Part shown: positions 18,292-26,223 of the stretch, in pieces | How the letters are laid out: each line of letters begins with the position of its first letter | Numbering within the stretch: the stretch's first letter is position 1 | Assembly (NCBI RefSeq): GCF_013410565.1 | Contig: NZ_JACCFO010000001.1 | Coordinates: forward strand, 1,798,001-1,862,000 | Direction of reading: 5' to 3' | Origin: Streptomonospora nanhaiensis | GTDB taxonomy: Bacteria > Actinomycetota > Actinomycetes > Streptosporangiales > Streptosporangiaceae | DNA: 64,000 bases | Position numbers and translations under genes: made by a program | The notes under the pieces: generated by a model | What the model was told of the DNA's origin: nothing | Database searches by the model: none | The model's input: only the letters and a program-made list of their open reading frames with translations

Positions 18292-19482
18292 ATGGACGAT
18301 TCCCCCCGAACCCCCTCCATCGGTGAGCGCGTGCGTGCGGCCCGGCGTGCCAAGGGCATGAACCTCGACGTCCTGGCGGGACTCGTCGGGAAGTCCAAAG
18401 GCTGGATGTCGATGGTCGAGAACGGGCGGATACCGCTCGACAAGCGCGCGGACATCGCCGCCATCGCCGAGGTGCTGGAGGTCTCGGCGGACACCATCCT
18501 CGGCGGGCCCGCCGACGACGTCCACGCCCGTCTCCCCGGCATCAACCTCGTCCGGCTGCGCGAGGTCCTGCACGAGTACTCCCTGGACGACCCGCCGGAC
18601 GTGCCCGTGCGCCCGCTCGACCAGACCGCGGCCGACCTCCGCACACTCGACACCCGGTTGCGCCGCACCGACTACGACGCCATGATGCGGACCCTGCCGG
18701 GGGTGCTGTCCGAACTGCACGCCGGAGCGCACCTGGCCGAGCCCGACCGCTCCGAGGCCCTGCGCCAGCTCATCACCGCCTGCGGCCTCGCCGTCATCGT
18801 CATGCGGCACTTCGGACACAGCGACCTCGCGTGGATCAGCGCCGACCGGGCCCGGCAGGCGGCGGTGTGGCTGGCGGACCCCGTGTGGAGCGCGGCGGCG
18901 GCCTACCACAGCGCGCACGCCCGCCCCTCGGCGAACCGGTCGCGGGCGCTGCTGGCCACCCCCCGGATCGCCGACGAACTGGAGCCGCACATCGGCGACG
19001 ACCCGATGGCCCACCAGGTCTACGGCATGCTGCGGTTGAGCGCGGCGCTGGCGCACCAGGTGTCCGGTGAGCACGACGCGGCGCGCCGCCAGGCGGATGA
19101 GGCGGCGCGGCTGGCGGAGCGATTCGACACCGGCGACGACCCCCAGGCGTGGGAGCTGTTCGGGGTCTCGAACGTGGGCGTGTGGCGGACCATGCTCGCG
19201 GTCGAGGCCGAGGACCCCGGCGAGGCCATGCGCATCAGCGACCGTGTCGACACCGGCGCCTTGGCGTCGAGGAACCGCAGGGCGGCCCTCCACATGGACC
19301 GGTTTCGGGCCCTGCACATGCTCGGCCGGGACAAGGCGGCGGCCCGCGAACTCCAGAAGGCCGAACGCCTCTCCCCGGCCCAGGTGCGGCACTCGCCCCT
19401 GATCCGCGAGACGGTCCGCGACATGGCCCGGGTCAAGGACCCGGTGTTGCGGGGCCTCGCCTGGCGGATGGGCGTCATCTGA
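18292..19482 (+). CDS. XRE family transcriptional regulator
   Basis: A 396-residue regulator with an N-terminal helix-turn-helix (about residues 10-70; GERVRAARRAKGMNLDVLAG, SKGWMSMVENGR) and a long helical TPR-like C-terminal part, the layout of the abundant actinomycete XRE regulators that usually pair with a small DUF397 gene. The ATG is chosen over the GTG two codons earlier because GGAG lies 7 bases before the ATG. Two inverted repeats follow the gene, then two coupled small genes that are not DUF397. Confidence 0.88.
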   Translation: MDDSPRTPSIGERVRAARRAKGMNLDVLAGLVGKSKGWMSMVENGRIPLDKRADIAAIAEVLEVSADTILGGPADDVHARLPGINLVRLREVLHEYSLDDPPDVPVRPLDQTAADLRTLDTRLRRTDYDAMMRTLPGVLSELHAGAHLAEPDRSEALRQLITACGLAVIVMRHFGHSDLAWISADRARQAAVWLADPVWSAAAAYHSAHARPSANRSRALLATPRIADELEPHIGDDPMAHQVYGMLRLSAALAHQVSGEHDAARRQADEAARLAERFDTGDDPQAWELFGVSNVGVWRTMLAVEAEDPGEAMRISDRVDTGALASRNRRAALHMDRFRALHMLGRDKAAARELQKAERLSPAQVRHSPLIRETVRDMARVKDPVLRGLAWRMGVI

Positions 19483-19494
19483 CCAGCGAAACCG

Positions 19495-19512
19495 GGTTCA
19501 ATTCACTGAACC
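19495..19512. repeat. Inverted repeat GGTTCA-N6-TGAACC
   Basis: A perfect 6-bp inverted repeat begins 13 bases after the stop codon of the XRE gene. It could be an operator or a weak hairpin. Confidence 0.4.
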
Positions 19513-19517
19513 TCTGA

Positions 19518-19549
19518 TGCGTACCGCACACCTACGGTCACGGTATGCA
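19518..19549. promoter_or_regulatory. Inverted repeat, operator candidate before the small genes
   Basis: TGCGTACCG and CGGTATGCA are complementary with one mismatch and are 14 bases apart. They lie in a locally AT-richer stretch that is the likely promoter for the two small downstream genes. Confidence 0.4.
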
Positions 19550-19787
19550 CAGGCCACATCCTGGCGAGGGCGCCCCCGGGCAGTGGGGCGCGGGGCACGC
19601 CCGCCCGCAGCGGGCGCGGCACGCGACCGGCGAACACGGGCGCCCTCCCGAACCCGAGAAGACGGCGGCCGCGCGGCGGCCGCGCCCGCTCATGCGCGGT
19701 GACGGGCTCGACGACGTCCCGCGCCGCCCTCCAGCCGCTCGTACGCCGGTGGATCGAGTGCCGCCGGGCGTCCGGGGAGGGGCCGCG

Positions 19788-20024
19788 ATGACCCCCCTCC
19801 CCTCCCGCGAGTACACACCGCGCCCGCTGGACCGCGACACCTACGAGCGGTTCGTCGCCGTCACCCTGGCGCACCGGGGCTGGTGCGCGCGGTACTCCGC
19901 CGACGAGTCCGGTGACGTCTACTACCAGGCGGTGCACCACGGCTCCGGCGACACCGTCGGGTCCTACGACCTGGACAGGTTCGCCCTCCTGCTGGCCGCC
20001 GCCGACGCGGCGGCCGCCCGGTGA
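19788..20024 (+). CDS. Small protein of unknown function
   Basis: A 78-residue soluble protein I do not recognise. It begins MTPLPSREYTPRPLDRD and contains aromatic-rich strands (ARYSADESGDVYYQAVHH) followed by a short Ala-rich helix, suggesting a compact alpha/beta fold. GGGGAGGGG sits 5 bases before the ATG. Its last codon overlaps the GTG of the next gene (GTGA), so the two are translationally coupled. Its place behind an XRE regulator is where a DUF397 gene usually lies. Confidence 0.7.
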   Translation: MTPLPSREYTPRPLDRDTYERFVAVTLAHRGWCARYSADESGDVYYQAVHHGSGDTVGSYDLDRFALLLAAADAAAAR

Positions 20025-20251
20025 ACCTCGACCCGGGCGTGCGCGACCTCCTCTCGGCGGTGGTGGAGTCGCTGAGCGTCGAGCCGCCGCACCGCGTCGA
20101 GGACATCGCCGCCTACCGGAGGGAACTGGCCGCCCGCGCGATCCGCACCCGCGCGGTCCTGCTGGTCCTGCCGGCCCTGGGCCCCGAACCGCCGGGGATC
20201 GTGGCCGCCACGACGGAGGCGCTGCGCGGCACCGCCCGGCAGCGCCGGTGA
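20021..20251 (+). CDS. Small helical protein of unknown function
   Basis: A 76-residue protein starting at a GTG that overlaps the stop of the preceding gene by 4 bases. It is mostly helical, with a hydrophobic stretch VLLVLPALG near residue 45 that is too short for a clear membrane anchor. No family is recognised. Coupling implies that it acts with the 78-residue protein. Confidence 0.6.
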   Translation: MNLDPGVRDLLSAVVESLSVEPPHRVEDIAAYRRELAARAIRTRAVLLVLPALGPEPPGIVAATTEALRGTARQRR

Positions 20252-20592
20252 CCGCGGCCGCCCCCGACACGCCGCCCCCGCCCCCTGCTCCCGGGCGGGG
20301 GCGGCCTCCCCGGCCCGCCCCTACCGGCCTCGACCGGACTCGACCGGACTCGACCGTCTCCGGACCGCCTAGCCCGGACGGACCGCCGGGCACGCTGGGT
20401 CACCGGGGAGCGTCCCGGCGGCCCAAAGCGCCGCGGCAGCCGAATTCTCGTGACCTGGGACTCTCGCGCGCATGATCGTCTGGGGCTACCATGTCCGCCG
20501 ATCTTCGGCCCGGCCCCCGTGCTCCCGCCCGGGCACCCCTCTACCCCCACCCCGCCACTCTCCGCGACTACCGGATTACTGGAAACGCGCCT
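20252..20592. other. Intergenic region upstream of the P450 pair, 341 bp
   Basis: It contains 2.7 tandem copies of the decamer CGACCGGACT at about 20331-20357 and is otherwise GC-rich. The AT-richer part near 20440-20590 probably carries the P450 promoter, but no convincing -35/-10 pair was found. Confidence 0.5.
20331..20357. repeat. Tandem decamer CGACCGGACT
   Basis: About 2.7 direct copies in a row, one helical turn apart, upstream of the P450 genes. Function unknown. Confidence 0.6.
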
Positions 20593-22020
20593 ATGAGCCC
20601 CAGCCACAGTCAGGACGGGCCGCCCGCCGGCTGCCCCCTCCACGACAACGCCGTCCCCCTCCCCGACTTCACCGCCGACGGCGTCGACCCCGCCGACTAC
20701 CTGGAAGGGCTCCGCGCCACCTACGGCGCCCTGGCGCCCGTGGACTTCGAGGCGGGCGTGGCGGCCTGGCTCGTGCTCGACTACTCCGCGCTGGCCGAGG
20801 TCCTCAAGGACCCGCACCGCTTCCCCCGAGCCTCCGGGCACTGGCGCGAGCAGGTCGAGGGCCGCTTCCACCCCGGCATGGCGATCCACACCCTGTTCAG
20901 CGACCGCGGCGGCCTCAACGCCCTCTGCCTTGACGGCGAGCGCCACCGCCGCCGCCGGGCCGCCATCAAGTGGGCGCTGGACACCCTCGGCGGCGCCCGG
21001 GTGCGCATCGACGCCGCGCAGCTCGCCGACATCGCCGTCGACGGCTTCTGCGCCGAGGGCCGGGCCGACATCGTCACCGACTTCGCCGCCGTGGTGCCCG
21101 CGCTGATGCTCAACCGGTGGTTCGGCATGACCCAGGAGGAGTTCGGCGACCTGGTGGAGTGCATGGCCCGCCAGTGGGAGGTCGACGCCGACTCCATCCA
21201 GGCCCAGCAGCGGCTCGTCAAGCACGGCACCCGCGTCGCCGAGGCCAAGCGCGCCGCGCTGAAGGCGGGTGAGATCGGGCCCGGCCACGACCTGGTGGCG
21301 GCGCTGGTGTCGGCGCCGCAGAACCTCACCGACATCGAGATCGCCTTCGACCTCGAACTGCTCATCGCCGCCTCGGTCGACCCGGTGAAGAACCTCATCG
21401 CCAGCACCGTGCGCCTCCTGCTCACCGACCGCGCCATCGCCAGCGAGGTCGCCGGCGCGCGGGTCAGCGTGTCCGACGCGGTGGACCGGGTGCTGTGGAC
21501 CGATCCGCCCATCGCCACCCTGCCGGGCCGCTTCCCCACCGCCGACGTCGTGATCGAGGGCCGCACCGTCCGCGCGGGCGAGGGGCTGGTGCCCTGCTAC
21601 CTGGCCGCCAACCGCGACCCCAAGCTGGGCGCCCAGACCCTGGGCTCGGGCAACCAGTCCTACCTGTCCTTCGGCGCGGGGGCGCACGCCTGCCCCGCGC
21701 GCGGCATGGGCATCGGCGCGGTCGCCACCGCCGTCGAGACGCTGCGCCGCCGGCTGCCCGACATGCGGTTGGCCGTGGCCGCCGACGACATCCGCCCCCT
21801 GCCCACCGTCTACCGGCGCGGCCCGCAGAGCCTGCCGGTCACCTTCACCCCCGCACCCGTCCAGGCCACCGCGAACGGAGGCGCCCCGTGGAACCCGTCG
21901 AACTCCCCGTCCGGCTCGACCCCCGAGCCGCCGACGTCCACGGACAGGCCCGGCTCCTCCGTGGGATCGGCCCCCTTGTCCAGGTTCGTCTCCCGGGTGA
22001 TGTCGTTGTTTGGGCGGTGA
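20593..22020 (+). CDS. CYP157-like cytochrome P450 lacking ExxR
   Basis: A 475-residue P450. The heme-binding loop FGAGAHACPARG is intact with the cysteine ligand at residue 367. The K-helix reads VDRVLW-TDPP (297-302 plus), so the normally invariant ExxR is replaced by R299-x-x-W302. The I-helix has AASVDP instead of the oxygen-activating A/GGxDT. Loss of ExxR is known in the actinomycete CYP157 family, which typically sits beside CYP154, as here. Its last 43 codons overlap the next gene. Catalytic ability is doubtful; a redox or partner role is possible. Confidence 0.85.
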   Translation: MSPSHSQDGPPAGCPLHDNAVPLPDFTADGVDPADYLEGLRATYGALAPVDFEAGVAAWLVLDYSALAEVLKDPHRFPRASGHWREQVEGRFHPGMAIHTLFSDRGGLNALCLDGERHRRRRAAIKWALDTLGGARVRIDAAQLADIAVDGFCAEGRADIVTDFAAVVPALMLNRWFGMTQEEFGDLVECMARQWEVDADSIQAQQRLVKHGTRVAEAKRAALKAGEIGPGHDLVAALVSAPQNLTDIEIAFDLELLIAASVDPVKNLIASTVRLLLTDRAIASEVAGARVSVSDAVDRVLWTDPPIATLPGRFPTADVVIEGRTVRAGEGLVPCYLAANRDPKLGAQTLGSGNQSYLSFGAGAHACPARGMGIGAVATAVETLRRRLPDMRLAVAADDIRPLPTVYRRGPQSLPVTFTPAPVQATANGGAPWNPSNSPSGSTPEPPTSTDRPGSSVGSAPLSRFVSRVMSLFGR

Positions 22021-23150
22021 CGCGGCACGCCGAACTCCAGGAGATCTTGACCTCGCGCGACTTCTCGCGCTCGGGGCACAACTGGCGGGCGCTGCGCGAC
22101 GGCGAGGTCCCCGACGACTGGCCCATGATGAGCAACGTCCTGCTGCGGAACATGCTCACCGCCGACGGCGCCGACCACCGGCGCATGCGGTCGCTGGTGT
22201 CGCGCGCCTTCACCCCGCGCCGCGTCGCCGGGCTGCGCCCGCGGGTGGAGGCGATCGTGGCCGACCTGCTGGCGGGTCTCGACGCCACCGGCGGGCGCGC
22301 CGACCTGCGCGAGGCGTTCGCCTTCCCGCTGCCCATGCGGGTGCTCGCCGAGCTGTTCGGGATCGCCGAGGAGGACCGCCCGCGCCTGGTCGACCTGGTG
22401 CGCCGCGGGTTCGGCTCCAGCGTCATGACCCCGGAGGAGGGCGCCGCCTTCTACCAGGAGATCCACGAGGTGCTGGGCACCCTCATCGAGGAGCGCCGCG
22501 CCGCCCCCGCCGACGACCTCGCCAGCGCGCTCATCGCCGCGCGCGACGGCGGCGACCGCCTCAGCGACACCGAACTGGTCGACATGCTCTACCTGTTCCT
22601 CGCCGCCGGGTTCGAGACCACCGAGGGCGTGCTGGTCAACGCCGTGCGCGCGCTGCTGGCCCACCCCGTGCACCTGGAGTTCCTGGCGCACGGCGCGGCC
22701 ACGTGGGAGGGCGTCGTCGAGGAGGTCCTGCGCTGGGACACCTCCCTGTTCGCGCTGCCGTTCGCCTACGCGCTGCGCGACGTCGAGGTCGGCGGCACCG
22801 CGCTGCGCGCGGGCGACGCTGTCCTGCTGTGCTACGGCGCGGCCGGGCGCGACGCGACCTGGCACGGGTCCACCGCCGAGCGCTTCGACCCCACCCGCGA
22901 GCAGCGCGGGCACCTGGCCTTCGGCTGGGGCCCGCACCACTGCATGGGCGCGCCGCTGGCGCGGATGGAGGCGGCCATCGCCCTGCGGGAGCTGTTCACC
23001 GCGTTCCCCGACCTGCGCCTGGACGCCGACCCCGCCGCCCTGGAGCCGGTGCCCTCGCTCATGGCCAACACCGTCGAGCGCCTGCCGGTGGCGTTCACCC
23101 CGCGCGCGGAGCGGGCCCGCCGCACCCGCGAGGCCCTGGGCGAGGGCTGA
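21888..23150 (+). CDS. CYP154-like cytochrome P450
   Basis: A 420-residue P450 with all canonical motifs: AAGFETT in the I-helix (about 239-245), EEVLR in the K-helix (about 278-282) and FGWGPHHCMGAPLAR with the heme cysteine at 352. The N-terminus (EPVELPVRLDP then LPGDVVVWAVTRH) is CYP154-like. The start is a GTG with ACGGAG 8 bases upstream, 133 bases inside the preceding gene. CYP154 enzymes hydroxylate small polycyclic or steroid-like molecules. No ferredoxin or conservon genes are adjacent, so redox partners come from elsewhere. Confidence 0.88.
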   Translation: MEPVELPVRLDPRAADVHGQARLLRGIGPLVQVRLPGDVVVWAVTRHAELQEILTSRDFSRSGHNWRALRDGEVPDDWPMMSNVLLRNMLTADGADHRRMRSLVSRAFTPRRVAGLRPRVEAIVADLLAGLDATGGRADLREAFAFPLPMRVLAELFGIAEEDRPRLVDLVRRGFGSSVMTPEEGAAFYQEIHEVLGTLIEERRAAPADDLASALIAARDGGDRLSDTELVDMLYLFLAAGFETTEGVLVNAVRALLAHPVHLEFLAHGAATWEGVVEEVLRWDTSLFALPFAYALRDVEVGGTALRAGDAVLLCYGAAGRDATWHGSTAERFDPTREQRGHLAFGWGPHHCMGAPLARMEAAIALRELFTAFPDLRLDADPAALEPVPSLMANTVERLPVAFTPRAERARRTREALGEG

Positions 23151-23206
23151 GGGCGCTTGCGCCATAATCGGTGCCGCCCCCCGAACCGCGGCGAGAGGAC
23201 GGCGGC

Positions 23207-23929
23207 ATGGCGGCACCCCTGGAGGACCTCCGCCGGGAGCTGGCGGAGCTGGCCCCGCTCGCCGACGACCTCACGCCCGCCAACCTCGCGCGGCTGCGGG
23301 AGCGCCTGCCCGCCCTGGTCGAGGACCTGGAAGCGCACCTGGTCGAGCGGCGCCGGGGCCCGGCGCGGATGCACGCGCTGCGCGCCAACCGCCTGCTGGG
23401 CGACGCCCTGTACCGCGAGGGCGTCCAGGCGCTGCGCGCCCGCGACCACGGCCGGGCCGAGCGCCTGCTGCTCGCCGCGGGCGAGGAGCGCGTGGCCGCC
23501 GCCCTGCGCCTGATCGGGTGGAGCGCCCGGGTCGCGGTGCCGTCCCTGGACAACGAGGCCGGGGAGGCGGTGCGCGAGGGCTGGCAGGCGTGCTGGGAGC
23601 TGACCAAGGCCCAGCGCGGCAACGGCCGCTGGCGGGCGGCCGAGCAGGCGCTGAAGGCGGTGGCCGCGCGGGTCGCGGCCGACGGGCCCTACGAGGCCGT
23701 CGCCCAGGACCTGAAAGCGGTCCAGGCGAAGCTGGAGCAGGTGGACCTCAAGGACAGCGGCCACCCGGTGCGCGCCGCGCTGCGGGGCCTGCGGCCCGAC
23801 GTCCGCCGGGCCGCCCGGCCCGCTCCCACGGTCTCGGGCCACACCGCCGCCACGGGCGGACCGCCCGGTCCGCCGCAAGCGCCGTTCTTCTCCAGCGGCA
23901 ACTACGAGCGGCGCACCCGGGGGCGCTGA
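23207..23929 (+). CDS. Helical protein of unknown function
   Basis: A 240-residue protein that I cannot assign. The first 190 residues are predicted almost entirely helical, with heptad-like Leu/Ala spacing (EDLRRELAELAPLADDL and later) and several basic patches. The last 45 residues are Pro/Gly-rich and disordered, ending SSGNYERRTRGR. GAGAGGA precedes the ATG. It follows the P450 pair by 56 bases and is convergent with another orphan gene only 23 bases away. Confidence 0.65.
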   Translation: MAAPLEDLRRELAELAPLADDLTPANLARLRERLPALVEDLEAHLVERRRGPARMHALRANRLLGDALYREGVQALRARDHGRAERLLLAAGEERVAAALRLIGWSARVAVPSLDNEAGEAVREGWQACWELTKAQRGNGRWRAAEQALKAVAARVAADGPYEAVAQDLKAVQAKLEQVDLKDSGHPVRAALRGLRPDVRRAARPAPTVSGHTAATGGPPGPPQAPFFSSGNYERRTRGR

Positions 23930-23952
23930 GGCGCCGGGCGGCCGGACCGGGG

Positions 23953-25062
23953 TCAGCCCCGGCGGGCGCCCCGGGGGGCCGGCAGGGCCGGGGTGGTGTG
24001 CGCCCGGCGGCCCGGGGACACGCCTTGCGCGGCCTTGACGACGGCCCTGCGCACGCCGCCGGGCGGACCGCTGATCCCGCGCTCGCCGCCCAGGTAGCCC
24101 GATTCGTTCGGGTCGGTCGGCGCCGAGACCACGCGCGCCCGCTGGACCCGCTGCTCCAGCGCGGCGAGCGGGGCGCCGACGCGCTCGCGGTACTGGGCGC
24201 GGGTCTCGTCGGCGCGGCGCAGGAGGTCCCGGCCCGTGTTCCGGCCGGCCTTCCTGATCCGGTCGAGGGCGTCCCGGCCGAAGCGGTACGCGTCCAGGTG
24301 CTTCCCCATGTCGTGCAGGACCTCGACCAGGCGCCGCGCGGCCGACACGGCACGGGCGTGCAGCGGGCCGTACTCCGCGGTGGTGCGCTCGTACAGCTCC
24401 CGGCGCGCCGCCGTCAGCTCGGACTCCCATCCGCCGCTGCCTGGGGTGATCCGCATCCGGCGGCCGACGGCGCTGTTGAAGGCCACGGGGTCGTCGGCGG
24501 ACGCGGACGCGGCGCGGACGTCGTCCTGCCTGGCCTCCAGGTGGCGGACAAGGCGGTCGAGCACCCGAAGCCGGGTGCGGCCCGCCGCGCGGGCCTCGGT
24601 GTGCTCGCCCGCGGCCGCGAGGAAGTCCTGGGCCGCGCGGTACTTGAGGGCCGCGCCGCCGAGGTGGCCGGCCCGCACCAGCAGGGATCCGATCCGCTCG
24701 GAGATCCGGCCGCGCTCGGCCAGGTGGTCGCGGCTCTGGGGGTCGTAGCGGCGCAGCCGCTCCTCCTCGACCGCCGCGGCGGCCAGCGGGCTGGTCTTGG
24801 CGACCTCGGCCGCGAGCGCGGCGAGGTCGCGGGGCACGAGGATGCTGTGGGTGCGGATGCCCTTCTTGGAGTCGGTGTTGTAGGCGAGCGAGGCGGTGGT
24901 GCCGGTCCAGCGGCGGTGGGCCTCGGCGAGGACCGCGCGGGTGTCGAGGTCGGCGAAGGCGAAGTCCTGGGGCGCGTGGTCGGCGAACTCCCGCAGGTAG
25001 ATCTCGGCGAACACCGCGAGGGAGCGGGCGTCGTGTGCCGCCTTGTCCGTGCTGTCGGCCAT
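23953..25062 (-). CDS. Helical-repeat protein of unknown function
   Basis: A 369-residue soluble protein without a recognised domain. It appears to be built from antiparallel helices of TPR-like length, with a short strand-rich part near residues 50-75 (TASLAYNTDSKKGIRTHS). The last 60 residues are Arg/Gly/Pro-rich. GGAAGGG is 9 bases before the ATG. It is convergent with the preceding orphan, and hairpin-forming GC runs cover both stop codons. Confidence 0.65.
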   Translation of the reverse strand: MADSTDKAAHDARSLAVFAEIYLREFADHAPQDFAFADLDTRAVLAEAHRRWTGTTASLAYNTDSKKGIRTHSILVPRDLAALAAEVAKTSPLAAAAVEEERLRRYDPQSRDHLAERGRISERIGSLLVRAGHLGGAALKYRAAQDFLAAAGEHTEARAAGRTRLRVLDRLVRHLEARQDDVRAASASADDPVAFNSAVGRRMRITPGSGGWESELTAARRELYERTTAEYGPLHARAVSAARRLVEVLHDMGKHLDAYRFGRDALDRIRKAGRNTGRDLLRRADETRAQYRERVGAPLAALEQRVQRARVVSAPTDPNESGYLGGERGISGPPGGVRRAVVKAAQGVSPGRRAHTTPALPAPRGARRG

Positions 25063-25098
25063 GGTGTGAGCCCTTCCGCTCGACCGGCCGCGCCCGGG

Positions 25099-25128
25099 CG
25101 CCGGCGCCGGTGCCGGTGCCGGTGCCGG
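25099..25128. repeat. Hexamer microsatellite (YGCCGG)5
   Basis: Five tandem hexamers (two CGCCGG then three TGCCGG) lie about 40 bases upstream of the leftward orphan gene. Slippage here could alter its promoter spacing. Confidence 0.7.
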
Positions 25129-25193
25129 TGGTGACCGGTGATCTTACCGGCCCGCTGCGACAGGCGCCACGCGCGGCCGCGCGGCCGGCGGCG

Positions 25194-25913
25194 TCAGTAC
25201 GCCGCGCCGGGGCGCCCCGGCGGCGGGGCCGCGCCCGCGCCGCGCACGGTGATCACCCGGGTGCCGACCGCCTTGTCGTGCACGGCCTGCTGGTAGGGCT
25301 GGTCCCACAGCGGCCACAGCACGTCGATCAGCCAGCCGACGCAGGTGACCGAGGCCATGCCGATGTGCACCAGCTGGCGCCCGGCCGACAGCCCCAGCGA
25401 CGGGGGCTCGCCCGTCTTCATCGAGACGACCTTGATGCCGAACAGCCGCTTGCCGAGGGTCCGCCCGCTGCGGGCGTGGGGGAACCAGAAGTAGCTGAAC
25501 GACAGGAACGCCCCCAGGGCGCCGAAGAGGAGCGTGGTGGGGATCCCGATCGCCGCCTCCTGGTCCTCGGGCAGGTTCTGGCCTTCGAGGATGAAGATGA
25601 TCAGGCCCAGGCCGCCGTAGAAGCAGACCAGGAAGATCGGCAGCGCGATCAGCGTGTCGACGATGTAGGCGCCGACCCGCGCGCCCCAGCCCGCCGGCGG
25701 CGGCCACACCTGGTCGGCGTGCTCCGGCGGGGGCGGCGGCAGGCCCGGGCCCGGCGCGCCGTAGCCGCCGGCGTGGGGCACGGCGTAGCCCCCGGGCGCC
25801 GGGGCGGCGTATCCCGGCGGCGCCGGGTGCCCCCCGTGCGGCGCGTAGTCGGGGCCGGTGGGCGGGGCGCCGTACGGCGGGCCGTAGGGCTGGGGGCTGT
25901 AGGGGTCGCTCAT
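25194..25913 (-). CDS. RDD family membrane protein
   Basis: A 239-residue protein with a Pro/Gly/Tyr-rich cytoplasmic N-terminus of about 70 residues and an RDD domain. GWGARVGAYIVDTL is the RDD-type first helix start (Arg and Asp), then a second helix pair and GRTLGKRLFGIKVV, the family hallmark before the third segment. RDD proteins are small membrane proteins proposed to help transport or ion homeostasis; the role here is unknown. It is upstream of a strong terminator belonging to the transporter genes. Confidence 0.85.
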   Translation of the reverse strand: MSDPYSPQPYGPPYGAPPTGPDYAPHGGHPAPPGYAAPAPGGYAVPHAGGYGAPGPGLPPPPPEHADQVWPPPAGWGARVGAYIVDTLIALPIFLVCFYGGLGLIIFILEGQNLPEDQEAAIGIPTTLLFGALGAFLSFSYFWFPHARSGRTLGKRLFGIKVVSMKTGEPPSLGLSAGRQLVHIGMASVTCVGWLIDVLWPLWDQPYQQAVHDKAVGTRVITVRGAGAAPPPGRPGAAY

Positions 25914-26035
25914 GGGGGGCCGGTCCTCGGTGACGGGGGCGGGCGGCGGCCGGGGCGGGCGCGCGCGGGCCGCATGGCGGCGGCTCTCATTCTGGCACAG
26001 CGCGCCGACGGCGCCGCGGGGCGCGAAAAGGCGCG

Positions 26036-26075
26036 CGGGGGTGTTTCGGACCCGTACGGGTCCGAAACACCCCCG
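26036..26075 (-). terminator. 40-bp perfect palindrome, terminator of metPS
   Basis: The two 20-base halves are exactly complementary with no loop (left half ends GGACCCGT, right half begins ACGGGTCC). It lies 28 bases beyond the stop codon of the leftward metS-like gene and before the RDD gene start. Extruded RNA would give an exceptionally strong hairpin. There is no T-tract immediately after it. Confidence 0.7.
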
Positions 26076-26103
26076 TGTTCCGCCTCGGTGCGCCCTCAGC
26101 CCG

Positions 26104-26223
26104 TCACGCGTCGGGGCCGGGGTCGGGGTCGGGGTGGCGGGCGAGGTGGATGATCGCCGCGATCAGACCGCCCCAGACGATCACGATGGCGAGGACCATC
26201 ATCACGATGGCTCCGACGGACAT
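26104..26223 (-). CDS. metS: MetS-type small subunit of NSS transporter
   Basis: A 39-residue single-span membrane peptide: a hydrophobic helix at residues 3-26 (VGAIVMMVLAIVIVWGG) and a short acidic/Pro tail. It matches the tiny MetS subunits that accompany MetP methionine symporters in actinobacteria such as Corynebacterium. Its ATG shares one base with the stop codon of the transporter gene (TGATG), so the two are coupled. MetS is required for MetP activity in the studied case. Confidence 0.8.
   Translation of the reverse strand: MSVGAIVMMVLAIVIVWGGLIAAIIHLARHPDPDPGPDA

Larger units (their letters stand above)
19483..19787. other. Intergenic region, 305 bp
   Basis: It holds the two inverted repeats listed separately. 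The rest (19550-19787) is GC-rich, and an in-frame upstream extension of the next gene through it reads as Arg/Pro/Ala-rich sequence without family features. I treat it as a leader. Confidence 0.5.
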
